Positions 38,119 to 46,690 of a DNA stretch of 64,000 nucleotides are shown in pieces. The notes below the pieces were generated by a model, which did not search any database, was not told where the DNA came from, and saw nothing but the letters and a program-made list of their open reading frames with translations. The translations under genes and the position numbers were made by a program. Source of the stretch: Bradyrhizobium zhengyangense (GTDB lineage: Bacteria > Pseudomonadota > Alphaproteobacteria > Rhizobiales > Xanthobacteraceae); NCBI RefSeq assembly GCF_022012435.1, contig NZ_JAKLUA010000001.1, positions 1,364,001-1,428,000 on the forward strand, in the 5' to 3' direction. The stretch's first letter is position 1, and each line of letters opens with the position of its first letter.

Positions 38119-39276
38119 TCAGGGCAACAGCTTGTATTTGCCGTCCTCGATCTGGACCATGATGCGCGAGCGGTCGTCGACGCCATGTCGATCCGCCGGC
38201 GTATAGGTGTAAACGCCCTGGGTCCCCACAACCTCCTTGGTGGCGAACAGCGCCCGGCGAAGCGCGATACGGAATTCCGGCGAGCCGGGCTTGGCGCCTG
38301 ATGCCATCGCACGCTTGGCGGCATCGGCGAGCACCAGCCAGCCGTCGAAGGAGTAGGACGAAAACGAATCCGTCGGCGCCTCGCCGTTCGCCTTCTCGAA
38401 AGCCGCGCGGAAATCCAGCGCCACCTTCTGGATCGGATTGCTGGCCGGAAGCTGCTCCGCCGCGGTCACGGGTCCGGTCGGGCAGATGATGCCGTTGGCC
38501 GCCTTGCCGGCGAGGCGCAGGAAGTCGGCGCTGATCATGCCGTGATTGCCGTAGAGCGGCCCCTTGTAGCCGCGCTCGGACAGCGCGATCACCGGCAGGG
38601 CACCGGGCGTTCCCGTTCCACCCAGCATGATCGCATCGGGATGCGCGGCGACGACGCGTAGCACCTGCGCTGTGACGGAAGAGTCCGAGCGCGCGAAGCG
38701 CTCATTGGCAATGATCTTGATGTCGACCGTCTTCGCACTTTGTTCGAGCGCGTTGTACATGAGGTCGCCGAACGCATCGGAGAACCCGATGAAGGCAACG
38801 GTCTTCAGACCTTTCGCCTTCATATTGTCAACGATCCCTTGCACCAGCAGCGGTGTCGGTTGGGGCGTCTGGACGACCCATGGGCCACCATCGCCTGATG
38901 GCACCGGCGCGATCGGCGACACTGCGATCATCGGAATCTTCATCTCGATCGCCGCCGTCGCCATCGCGAGCGTCTGGGGTGCGCCGGACGTGCCCATCAG
39001 GACATCGACTTTCTCCTGCTCGACCAGCTTGCGCGCATTGCGAGCGGACGCGGTTGGATCAGAGCCATCATCCAGCTGGATGACCCGGACCTTCTCGCCG
39101 CCGATCTCGCCGAGATAGGCTTGGCCCGCCGCAATCCCCTTCGCGTTGGGAATTCCAATCGACGACACCGGCCCGCTGAGGCCGGTGACGAATCCGACGA
39201 GAATCTCGGCCTGCGCTGCTTGCGGGATGGCAAGCAGCACTGCAGCGGAAGCGAGCAAACTCTTGATCAAGTTCAT
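38119..39276 (-). CDS. Branched-chain-type ABC binding protein (paralogue A)
   Basis: A 385-residue LIV-type periplasmic binding protein with a signal peptide ending PQAAQA. VGFVTGLSG, VIQLDDGSDPTASARNARKL and MIAVSPIAP are nearly the same as in the binding protein at 44455. The ATG at 39276 starts the signal peptide; the longer frame to 39324 adds a non-signal leader. It lies within the catabolic operon without its own permeases, and probably feeds the LIV transporter encoded at 45647-49166. Confidence 0.85.
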   Translation of the reverse strand: MNLIKSLLASAAVLLAIPQAAQAEILVGFVTGLSGPVSSIGIPNAKGIAAGQAYLGEIGGEKVRVIQLDDGSDPTASARNARKLVEQEKVDVLMGTSGAPQTLAMATAAIEMKIPMIAVSPIAPVPSGDGGPWVVQTPQPTPLLVQGIVDNMKAKGLKTVAFIGFSDAFGDLMYNALEQSAKTVDIKIIANERFARSDSSVTAQVLRVVAAHPDAIMLGGTGTPGALPVIALSERGYKGPLYGNHGMISADFLRLAGKAANGIICPTGPVTAAEQLPASNPIQKVALDFRAAFEKANGEAPTDSFSSYSFDGWLVLADAAKRAMASGAKPGSPEFRIALRRALFATKEVVGTQGVYTYTPADRHGVDDRSRIMVQIEDGKYKLLP

Positions 39277-39333
39277 GGCACCTGTCTTTCGTGAGAATTT
39301 CTTGTTCTGATTGGCAAGTGCCATGAATAGGGC

Positions 39334-40116
39334 TCAGGTCGACGCAACCAGCGCGATGACGCGAAGCGGACTGCCGGAGCCGTTCTGAATCTTAAGTGGC
39401 GAGGCCACAATGACGGCGCCGGTGGGTGGCAACTGATCCAGGTTGCACAGGCATTGCAGACCATAGCGCCCTGCGCCGTGCAGGAAGTGATGCGCCGGAT
39501 AAGGCGGATCGAAATGCCCGGCCTGCCCCGCATCGGTTCCGATGGTCTCGGTGCCAAACCCGATGACGCCGCGCTCCTCCACCAGCCATTTCATCACGGC
39601 CGGATTCGGGCCCGGCGTATGCGCGCCGTCATCCCTGAGATTCGCGTAGTCGCGCCACCCCTTCTTCGACCAATCGGTGCGCAACAGAACCCAGTGACGA
39701 GCGGGGATCCGTCCGTGCTTCGTCTCCCATGCTTCGACGAGCGGGACGGTCAGGACGAAGTCCGGATCCTGCGCGGCCTGTGCTGAGCAATCGATGACGC
39801 AAGCCGGCGCGATCATGTCTTTCGGCGGCATCGTGTCGACGGCATTGTTTGGCAGATCCTTGCCGGTGAACCAATGAATCGGCGCGTCGAAATGCGTGCC
39901 GGTGTGCTCGCCGAAGGTGACGTTGTTCCAGTACCAGGCCGGACCGCGACTGTCATATCGCGAGATTTCCTGGATACGGACAGGAGCTGCCTGGCCGAAT
40001 TCGGGCGGAAGGACGATGACCGGAAAATCCGGACTGAGCGTAAAGGTCAGGTCGACGACGCGCACCGCGCCGGAAGAAATCGCACTCGCCAGCTCCAGGA
40101 GATTCTTGCTTTGCAT
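39334..40116 (-). CDS. Cyclase-family metal-dependent hydrolase (possible isatin hydrolase)
   Basis: A 260-residue cyclase-family protein. The metal motif HTGTHFDAPIHWFTGKD and WVLLRTDWSKK match the kynurenine formamidase / isatin hydrolase family. Start ATG at 40116 is eight bases after GGAGG; the GTG at 40122 is too close. Isatin hydrolase would open isatin to isatinate, one step before anthranilate, which fits the neighbouring aminobenzoyl-CoA genes and the known isatin route of indoleacetate breakdown in B. japonicum. This function is inference. Confidence 0.8.
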   Translation of the reverse strand: MQSKNLLELASAISSGAVRVVDLTFTLSPDFPVIVLPPEFGQAAPVRIQEISRYDSRGPAWYWNNVTFGEHTGTHFDAPIHWFTGKDLPNNAVDTMPPKDMIAPACVIDCSAQAAQDPDFVLTVPLVEAWETKHGRIPARHWVLLRTDWSKKGWRDYANLRDDGAHTPGPNPAVMKWLVEERGVIGFGTETIGTDAGQAGHFDPPYPAHHFLHGAGRYGLQCLCNLDQLPPTGAVIVASPLKIQNGSGSPLRVIALVAST

Positions 40117-40151
40117 TGTCACGTCCTCCAGCTTGGTTGAATTGCCGCTTC

Positions 40152-41393
40152 TTACCTGTCGAGTTCGCGCTCCAGCGCTTTTGGATTGGCCGCGAGACGC
40201 TGCCGAATCTCTTCGGCGACGTCTCCGACATACATCTCCTCGAGCCCAGCCTTAAGCCCGGATACGATCGCCTGTGCGATCGCGCGCGGCGCGACCTTCG
40301 GCGGTGGGACGGTCTGGAACCATTCGGTGTCGACGGGCCCAGTGAACAGATTCATCACCTTGACGCCGCCCGGCCGCAGCTCGGCGCGCAGACAATGCGA
40401 AAACGACAGGCACGCTGCTTGCGAGGCCGAGTAGGCGCCAAACGCAGGCCAGTTCGCCAGTGCATAGACCGAGAGAATATTGACCCATGCGCTACTGCTA
40501 TTGATGCCGTCGGCACCTCGCATTCGCATCGCAGGCCCAAAGGCCTGCGCGAGATTGATGAAGCCGAGATAGGCCTGGTCGATCTCATCGCGTGCAATGC
40601 TCGTGCCCCTGCGATCGAGCAGACCGCCCGGCCGCACATATTCCGTCGTGTTGACGAGGATATCGACCTTGCCGCCGACATCGGCGGCAAGGTCGGTGGC
40701 CGATTTCTCGTCGGCGGCATCGAGGGTCACGATCTCGATCCCATCCTGACCGCGCAACAGATTCTCGCCGGCGAACGGCCGCCACGGTTCGGCGACGCCG
40801 ACGAACACGGTCTTGGCGCCTGCCGCCTTCAAGGCCGCGACGGCTTCCTGGCCGATCACAGTGCGGCCATTGGTCACGAGCACCCGCCGGAATTTCGGAT
40901 CGGCCGTCATTTCCCGGTACTGTTTGTCGTCCGACATGTTCGGAGTCTCCCCCTCGGGATGGGCAAAGGCCACCGCCTGCCCGCTCTTGTCGAGTTGCAA
41001 CGACATGCGGACGGCTGCGCCCTCTACGCAATCGCCATGAAGATGCGCGACAATTGTCGGACCGCAGTCCATCTTGACGAGGCCGATACGCCACGGCGCA
41101 CGTTCGCGGAAATAGACATCGCTCGGCACGCGTGCCGTCGTCTCGGCGAGCAGCAGGCCTCGGCGCGGCGCATCGACGAAGGGAAGGTCTGACGACAAGC
41201 AGGACGGACATGCCTCACGCGCTGGATAAGCAAAAGAGCCGCAGGCGTCGCAGCGTTGCAGCATGAAGCGGCCTTCGGCGGCGGCCCGCGTGAACCCGTG
41301 CGACGTCCTGCTGCGCGCTCGCGGGGGCGACGCGGGCAGCCGCGTCCGCAGCAGCGGGTTTTTGCGTCGGGGCGGCTTGATCGGGTCAATCAT
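40152..41393 (-). CDS. DUF35 (zinc ribbon-OB fold) fused to a degenerate SDR domain
   Basis: A 413-residue fusion. Residues 40-150 are a DUF35 domain with a zinc ribbon of C48, C51, C62 and C65, then an OB fold. Residues 168-400 resemble a short-chain dehydrogenase, but the glycine loop is poor (VLVTNGRTVIG) and the YxxxK motif reads Y321-S-A-S-Q325, so the catalytic lysine is replaced (CAA codon). It overlaps the thiolase-like gene by four bases. DUF35 proteins pair with thiolase-like partners. The SDR part may be structural or altered in function. Confidence 0.82.
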   Translation of the reverse strand: MIDPIKPPRRKNPLLRTRLPASPPRARSRTSHGFTRAAAEGRFMLQRCDACGSFAYPAREACPSCLSSDLPFVDAPRRGLLLAETTARVPSDVYFRERAPWRIGLVKMDCGPTIVAHLHGDCVEGAAVRMSLQLDKSGQAVAFAHPEGETPNMSDDKQYREMTADPKFRRVLVTNGRTVIGQEAVAALKAAGAKTVFVGVAEPWRPFAGENLLRGQDGIEIVTLDAADEKSATDLAADVGGKVDILVNTTEYVRPGGLLDRRGTSIARDEIDQAYLGFINLAQAFGPAMRMRGADGINSSSAWVNILSVYALANWPAFGAYSASQAACLSFSHCLRAELRPGGVKVMNLFTGPVDTEWFQTVPPPKVAPRAIAQAIVSGLKAGLEEMYVGDVAEEIRQRLAANPKALERELDR

Positions 41394-42568
41394 CGCGAAG
41401 GCCCTGCAAGAATCGCGGCGCCAGAGGCGAGACCACGATCATAGTTGATCATACCGAACCCCGAGGCCAGAGCGAGGCTCGCATTCCTGACCTGCGTGGT
41501 ACCCGCAGTGCCCAGAACCTGCCGCAGCCCCTCGACGAGACCCAGATAAGCGCCGGCGGCGCCGGCCTGCCCAACCGAGAGCTGTCCGCCCGACGTGTTG
41601 TGGGGGAAGTCGCCGTCAATGGTGAGATCGTGCTGGCGCACGAATGCGGCACCCTCGCCCTTCCTGCAGAAGCCCAGATCCTCGAACTGCATCATGGTGA
41701 TGATGGGATAATCGTCATAAGTCTGCACGATATCCAGATCGTCAGGCTTCACGCCGGCCATCGCGTAGAGTTCGCCCACGTCCATCGCCCAGCCACCGCG
41801 CACCTGCATCGGATCGTCGGCAAAGGCATTGTGCCGCTCGATCGTCGACAGCAACCGCGCCGCAGGCAAACCCAGCGATGCCGCAGTCTCGTCGCGCATC
41901 ACGAGGAACGCTTCCGCGCCGGCGCATGGCATCACGCAATCGAACAGATGAATGGGATCGGAGATCGGGCGGGCGGCCAGATATTGCTCCATCGTCAGCG
42001 GCGCCTTCATCAGCGCGTGCGGATTGCGCAAGGCATTGGCGCGCTGGGCGACGGCGATCTTGCCGACATCCTCACGCGTGACCCCAAAGGTCCGCATGTA
42101 GTTGCGTGCAATTAGCGCAAAACTCGAATTGGCCCCGCCTGCGCCATAGGGATAGACGGCATCCTGGTTGAAGCGCGAGAAGTTCTCGAGCGTCAGCCTG
42201 AACGAATCGACGTGATTGGTGTCGCCGGCGACGCACGCCACGATGTCGGCGTCGCGCGCCTGAACCGCGCGCGCCGCCTTGCGCAGGCCTGCGATGGCGC
42301 TCGCGCCGCCGAGCGGGATCGTGTCGAGCCACCGGACGCACAGTCCGAAATGCTGCGTCAATCCAACTCCGCTGTCAGTCCCCATGGTGAAGCTGGAGAC
42401 GCACAAGCCGTCGATGTCGGAGGCCTTGATGCCGGCCTGCGCAACGAGCGCATTCAGGGCACGGCCGATCCACCATTGCGCGCTCTCGATGGAGTAGCGC
42501 ACATAGGGGATTGTGACGGGAGCCGCAATTACGACGCCGTCATACGGTGCGCGCAAGGAATTGGTCAC
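41390..42568 (-). CDS. Thiolase-like protein lacking the nucleophile cysteine
   Basis: A 392-residue thiolase-fold protein of the SCP2/Ltp2-like branch. The region where thiolases carry the acyl-accepting cysteine reads PLGGASAIAG (residues 85-94), with no cysteine. HNTSGGQLSVGQAGAAG from residue 323 keeps the C-terminal glycine motif, and a TYDDY motif lies at 283-287. In steroid catabolism such cysteine-less proteins (Ltp2) act with a DUF35 partner as retro-aldolases. The neighbouring DUF35-SDR gene supports a similar complex here. A thiolytic role cannot be excluded. Confidence 0.82.
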   Translation of the reverse strand: MTNSLRAPYDGVVIAAPVTIPYVRYSIESAQWWIGRALNALVAQAGIKASDIDGLCVSSFTMGTDSGVGLTQHFGLCVRWLDTIPLGGASAIAGLRKAARAVQARDADIVACVAGDTNHVDSFRLTLENFSRFNQDAVYPYGAGGANSSFALIARNYMRTFGVTREDVGKIAVAQRANALRNPHALMKAPLTMEQYLAARPISDPIHLFDCVMPCAGAEAFLVMRDETAASLGLPAARLLSTIERHNAFADDPMQVRGGWAMDVGELYAMAGVKPDDLDIVQTYDDYPIITMMQFEDLGFCRKGEGAAFVRQHDLTIDGDFPHNTSGGQLSVGQAGAAGAYLGLVEGLRQVLGTAGTTQVRNASLALASGFGMINYDRGLASGAAILAGPSR

Positions 42569-42590
42569 CGACCGCCCTCGTTCATCCGCC

Positions 42591-43016
42591 TCAGACCACC
42601 GTCAGTTTCACGGCAATATTGCCGCGGGTTGCGTTCGAATAGGGGCAGCGCTCATGCGCGCCGGCAACGACCTGTTCCGCCACCGCTTTCTCGACGCCGG
42701 GCAGATTGACCTTCAGCTCGACAGCCAGCGCGTATCCGACCGGCACGGGCCCCATCGCAACCTTCGCAGTCACTGACGGCTCGGCAGAGGGCACCACCTT
42801 CCGCGTACGCGCGACGAGCTTGACCGCACCGAGAAAGCAGGCGGCATAGCCGGCAGCAAAAAGCTGCTCGGGATTGGTGCCTTCGCCCCCGGGGCCACCT
42901 AGCCCTTTCGGCACCGACAGCGACACCGACAACAGACCGTCGGTGCTGGCGGCCTTGCCATCCCGACCTCCGGTCGCCGTCACCTCGGTCTCGTACAGGA
43001 TCTTTTCGGGAGTCAT
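42591..43016 (-). CDS. Organic hydroperoxide resistance protein (Ohr/OsmC)
   Basis: A 141-residue OsmC-fold peroxidase. The two redox cysteines are present as AACFLG (C60) and ERCPYS (C124), and EGTNPEQLFAAGYAACF is the Ohr signature. It reduces organic hydroperoxides. It lies inside the catabolic operon, perhaps to deal with peroxides made by the flavin monooxygenase. GTG at 43019 is an alternative start. Confidence 0.9.
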   Translation of the reverse strand: MTPEKILYETEVTATGGRDGKAASTDGLLSVSLSVPKGLGGPGGEGTNPEQLFAAGYAACFLGAVKLVARTRKVVPSAEPSVTAKVAMGPVPVGYALAVELKVNLPGVEKAVAEQVVAGAHERCPYSNATRGNIAVKLTVV

Positions 43017-43036
43017 CACGATGGGTTCTCCAGGAT

Positions 43037-43819
43037 TTAGCGGCTGTCACGGGCCAGCATTGCGCGGAAATCGATGCGCGCCTGGGCGCTGGCACGCTTG
43101 AAGCTCGGCCCGCGGCTGGGCTCGGTGCCGTTGAGCCTGCGGAGCTGCACCCACATCTCGGCGCTCTTCAGCGCCACGGCCGCACAGTTGACCACCGGCG
43201 CATGACCGACCTTCAGGCCATGCTCCTTCCCGACCAGAAGGCCCGGCAGCACGCCGGCCGGGATCACGACATCTGCGCCGCGCTCGACCAGCGGAAGGGC
43301 GCAGGCGACGAAATCCTTGATCATGCGGGCTTGCGCGGCGGCGTCGCCAGCGAATGCATCGGCAAAATCCTCCGGCTTGCAGCCGAGGCCGGTCACGTGG
43401 ACGATGCGATCTCCGAGGCCGTAGCGCTCGGCTTGCTCATAATGCCAGACCTCGAAGACGGGATCGAGCGTCACAAGACCGAGACGCCGGCCGAGCTGCG
43501 AGGCCGCCAGCAACGTCGCCTCGCCGGTCCCGATCACGGGAATGTCGAGCGCTGAGCGCAGCTCGTAGAGGCCCGGATCCTGAAAATGCCCCATGACGAA
43601 GGCATCGAAGCCGCCCTCCTCCGCCGCGATGCCGTTGTCGATCGCCTGGACTGCGCAGCGTAGTTCCGCAAGCCGGCCGAACTCGCGGTCCGGCGGGCTG
43701 ATGCCCTCGACGTGAACCGTCGTGCCTGGTGCAGCGATGTTGTTGAGGTATTCCGACAGCCGCGCCATGTAGGGCGCGTTCGCGCTCGCATCAACGAAGC
43801 TCTGCCAGAAGATGCGCAT
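43037..43819 (-). CDS. Asp/Glu/hydantoin racemase-family protein
   Basis: A 260-residue protein of the aspartate/glutamate racemase superfamily. FDAFVMGHFQDPGLYELR lies where these enzymes carry the first catalytic cysteine, but no cysteine is present there; VIPAGVLPGLLV likewise lacks the second. So racemase activity is doubtful and a decarboxylase, isomerase or lyase role is possible. The ATG at 43819 has a GGAGAAGG site; the longer frame to 43885 runs through an operator-like sequence. It is the first gene of the seven-gene minus-strand operon. Confidence 0.75.
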   Translation of the reverse strand: MRIFWQSFVDASANAPYMARLSEYLNNIAAPGTTVHVEGISPPDREFGRLAELRCAVQAIDNGIAAEEGGFDAFVMGHFQDPGLYELRSALDIPVIGTGEATLLAASQLGRRLGLVTLDPVFEVWHYEQAERYGLGDRIVHVTGLGCKPEDFADAFAGDAAAQARMIKDFVACALPLVERGADVVIPAGVLPGLLVGKEHGLKVGHAPVVNCAAVALKSAEMWVQLRRLNGTEPSRGPSFKRASAQARIDFRAMLARDSR

Positions 43820-43871
43820 CGTCCTTCTCCTCAAACGTTGATCGGAGGATCGGTCGTCGGCTGCCGATGAA

Positions 43872-43892
43872 TATATTTCAATCATAAACTAA
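43872..43892 (+). promoter_or_regulatory. Candidate MarR site, copy 2
   Basis: ATTTCAATCATAAACTA lies within this interval, 53-73 bases before the ATG at 43819. It agrees with copy 1 at 15 of 21 aligned positions, including the central CATAAA. Confidence 0.45.
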
Positions 43893-44063
43893 TTCGCGCG
43901 TCAAATGCGCGCGACGGCGACCTCAAGGCTCGCCTTTCAGAACCAGGCCGCACGACCTTTTTGCTCAACCGGACCGTCAAGAAGCGCCGCACACTGACGA
44001 AATTGTATGCAACAACATTTTTTCCTGACAGCCCCATGACACGTGTTGACGGCGCCACAGACG

Positions 44064-44084
44064 ATACTTTAGGCTTTAAGTAAT
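44064..44084 (-). promoter_or_regulatory. Candidate MarR site, copy 3
   Basis: On the minus strand it reads ACTTAAAGCCTAAAGTAT and agrees with copy 1 at 18 of 21 positions. The core is palindromic at 12 of 16 positions. It lies between the divergent operons, about 370 bases before the transporter binding-protein gene. Confidence 0.5.
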
Positions 44085-44454
44085 TCATCGCCGGCTAGAG
44101 ACCGGCGGCCATGACAATGAATGTTGCAGGGCACCGATTTTGAGAGACTCGATCGTGTGGACAGTCGCCGGGCTCGAACAGCCGGCCGTAGCAGCAGCAT
44201 CGCCGGCCGCGCATCGCGGCCGCACCGACGACCTTTCATCGCTCCGCAAAAGGCCCGCTTGCATCCGCCGGTGGGTTCGACGTTCACGCGACAAGCATCA
44301 CCATGACTGCTGAGCGCCGGGGCGAACAAACTCTCTTCGGTCGCGCCCGGGATTTGGCGCCGCAGCAATGTTTTCAATCGATAGTTCGTCGTTCGGGGTC
44401 CCCGCGCGGCAGCTTCACGGCATTCCTATCCAGCATCAACGGAGGAGAACGCAT

Positions 44455-45603
44455 ATGCGCAAGACTCTGAGCTTCCTTGCATTCGCCGTCGGCATCGTCG
44501 CCGCCCCGGCTGCGCATGCCGACATCACGATCGGTTTCGTCACCTCGCTCAGCGGCAACGGCTCGTCGATCGGCATCCCCTACGGGCGCGGCATCAATGC
44601 GGCCTATGAATACAAGAAGACCATCAACGGCGAGACCATCCGCCTGATCCAGCTGGATGACGGCTCCGACCCATCGGCCGCGACCCGCAACGCACGCAAG
44701 CTGGTGGAAGAAGAGAAGGTGGACCTCCTGATCGGCACGGCCACTGCGCCCTCGACCATCGCCATGGCGGCGGTGGCGAGCGAATTGAAGGTGCCGATGA
44801 TCGCGGTCTCGCCGATCGGCAAGCTTCCTGATACGCCCGAGCAGTGGGTGGTGTCGGTGCCGCAGCCGGCCTCCCTCCTCGTCAAGATCGTCGCCGATCG
44901 CATGAAGCGCGACGGCATGAAGAACATCGGCTATATCGGCTTCTCCGACGCCTGGGGCGATCTCGTCTATAACGGTGCCAAGGCGGCCGAAGCCGCTGGC
45001 GACATCAAGATCCAAAGCAACGAGCGCTATGCCCGTACCGACACCTCGGTGACCGCGCAGATCCTCAAGGTCCTGGCCGCGCGGCCGGACGCCGTGCTGG
45101 ACGGCGGCTCGGGAACGCAGGGCGCGCTGCCTCTCCTCAGCCTCGCCGACCGCGGCTTCAAGGGAAACACCTACGGCACGGTGGCTCTGGTCAATCCGGA
45201 CTTCGTGAATGTCGGCGGCAAGGCGGCCGACGGCATCCAGGTTTCCGCAGGTCCCGTGATCGTCGCCGAGCAGCTGCCTGACGACCACTTCGCCAAGAAG
45301 ATCGCGCTGGAATTCCGCAGTGTCTACCAGAAGGTCCACAACATCCCGACCACCGACGGCTTTTCCGCCTATTCCTTCGACGCCTGGCTGATCTTCGCCA
45401 ACGCCGCGGAGCGCGCGCTGAAGACCGCGAAACCGGGCACAGTGGAATTCCGCGCGGCGCTGCGAGACGCGATCCTCAGCACCAAGGAGCTGGCCGGCGT
45501 GCATGCCGTCTATAACTTCAAGCCAGGTTCGGTGACCGGCGTCGACGAGCGTTCGCTCGTCGTGGTGCGCCTGAACGGCGGCGCCTGGAAGTACGCGCCG
45601 TAG
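44455..45603 (+). CDS. Branched-chain-type ABC binding protein (paralogue B)
   Basis: A 382-residue LIV-type binding protein. Signal peptide ends PAAHAD, then ITIGFVTSLSG and LIQLDDGSDPSAATRNARKLVEE. ATG at 44455 has a perfect GGAGGAG site; the frame up to 44368 has no signal peptide. It heads the LIV importer operon. Given the locus, an aromatic acid is a likely ligand; related Rhodopseudomonas and Bradyrhizobium importers take up aromatic acids. Confidence 0.9.
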   Translation: MRKTLSFLAFAVGIVAAPAAHADITIGFVTSLSGNGSSIGIPYGRGINAAYEYKKTINGETIRLIQLDDGSDPSAATRNARKLVEEEKVDLLIGTATAPSTIAMAAVASELKVPMIAVSPIGKLPDTPEQWVVSVPQPASLLVKIVADRMKRDGMKNIGYIGFSDAWGDLVYNGAKAAEAAGDIKIQSNERYARTDTSVTAQILKVLAARPDAVLDGGSGTQGALPLLSLADRGFKGNTYGTVALVNPDFVNVGGKAADGIQVSAGPVIVAEQLPDDHFAKKIALEFRSVYQKVHNIPTTDGFSAYSFDAWLIFANAAERALKTAKPGTVEFRAALRDAILSTKELAGVHAVYNFKPGSVTGVDERSLVVVRLNGGAWKYAP

Positions 45604-45646
45604 CCGGACGGCGGCTGGCCAGCACAACAAGGGGACGGCGTTCTCA

Positions 45647-46690
45647 ATGACGAGCGACATCGCAGCCATTCTTGCGATCGACGGGATCGCCACCGGCGCG
45701 GTCTATGCGCTGGTGGCAATCGGAACCGTCCTCATCTTCACGGTGACACGGGTCATCTTCATCCCCTTTGGCGACATCGCCGCCTTTACGGCGCTGACGC
45801 TGGCCGCCCTCGATGCGAAGCGCTTTCCGGGCACGGGCGCGTTGGTCGTGATCCTGGCGTGCCTCGCGACCCTGATCGAGATCATCTCGCTGGTGCGCAC
45901 GGGCGAGCTTCGGCTGCTTCCGCGGGCGCTGTTCTTCTATCTCGTTCTGCCGCTGGCCGTGGTTGGCATTGCCTGGCTGACGATGCGCGCCGATCCTCCT
46001 CTCGCCGTCAGACTCGTGCTCGCCTTGATGCTGATCACGCCGATTGCCCCGCTCTTGGACCGGATCGTCTTTCGTCCCATCGCGGACGGAACGGTGCTGT
46101 TGCTGCTAACCGTCTCGGTCGCGCTGCACTTCGCCCTGGTCGGCCTCGGGCTCCTCTTCTTCGGCCCCGAAGGTGTACGAACCGAACCGCTGACCTCGTT
46201 CTCCACCGAATTCGCCGGCGTGTTGATCTCGGGCCAGACCATGCTGATCGTGATTGCTGCACTCGTCTTCTCCGGCCTGCTCTATCTCTTCTTCGACTTC
46301 ACGCTGGTCGGCAAATCGTTGCGCGCCACCGCGGTGAACCGGACCGGCTCGCGCCTGATGGGCATCCGCCCCGCCCGCGCCGGCACCATCGCTTATCTCC
46401 TGGGCTCGCTGATGGCCGGCGTCTCCGGCATCCTGATCGCACCTGTCAACACGGTATTCTATGATTCCGGCTTCCTGATCGGCCTCAAGGCCTTTGTCGG
46501 CGCCATCGTCGGCGGTATGACCAGCTATCCCGGAGCCGCAATCGGCGCCGTCGGCGTCGGCATCCTCGAAAGCTTCGCCTCCTTCCAGAGCAGCGCGCTG
46601 AAGGATGTCATCGTATTCTCGCTGCTGATCCCGATCCTGATCTGGCGATCGCTCGCCTCGCTGCATTCCGAGGAGGAGATCGAGGAATGA
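45647..46690 (+). CDS. Branched-chain-type ABC permease, LivH type
   Basis: A 347-residue inner-membrane permease with GIATGAVYALVAIGTV at the N-terminus and KAFVGAIVGGMTSYPGAAIGA near the end, both LivH signatures. It is longer than the usual 290-300 residues because of an extra hydrophobic stretch in the first half (about residues 60-125). Overlaps the next gene by four bases. Confidence 0.9.
   Translation: MTSDIAAILAIDGIATGAVYALVAIGTVLIFTVTRVIFIPFGDIAAFTALTLAALDAKRFPGTGALVVILACLATLIEIISLVRTGELRLLPRALFFYLVLPLAVVGIAWLTMRADPPLAVRLVLALMLITPIAPLLDRIVFRPIADGTVLLLLTVSVALHFALVGLGLLFFGPEGVRTEPLTSFSTEFAGVLISGQTMLIVIAALVFSGLLYLFFDFTLVGKSLRATAVNRTGSRLMGIRPARAGTIAYLLGSLMAGVSGILIAPVNTVFYDSGFLIGLKAFVGAIVGGMTSYPGAAIGAVGVGILESFASFQSSALKDVIVFSLLIPILIWRSLASLHSEEEIEE

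Larger units (their letters stand above)
43820..44454. promoter_or_regulatory. Divergent regulatory region with two MarR-like sites
   Basis: About 635 bases without a gene separate the minus-strand catabolic operon from the LIV transporter. Two AT-rich sites, 43872-43892 and 44064-44084, resemble the site before the monooxygenase. Between them lies a short AT-rich run around 44010. Nothing else is recognisable; the long distance to the transporter ATG implies a leader of several hundred bases or an unseen small gene. Confidence 0.5.
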
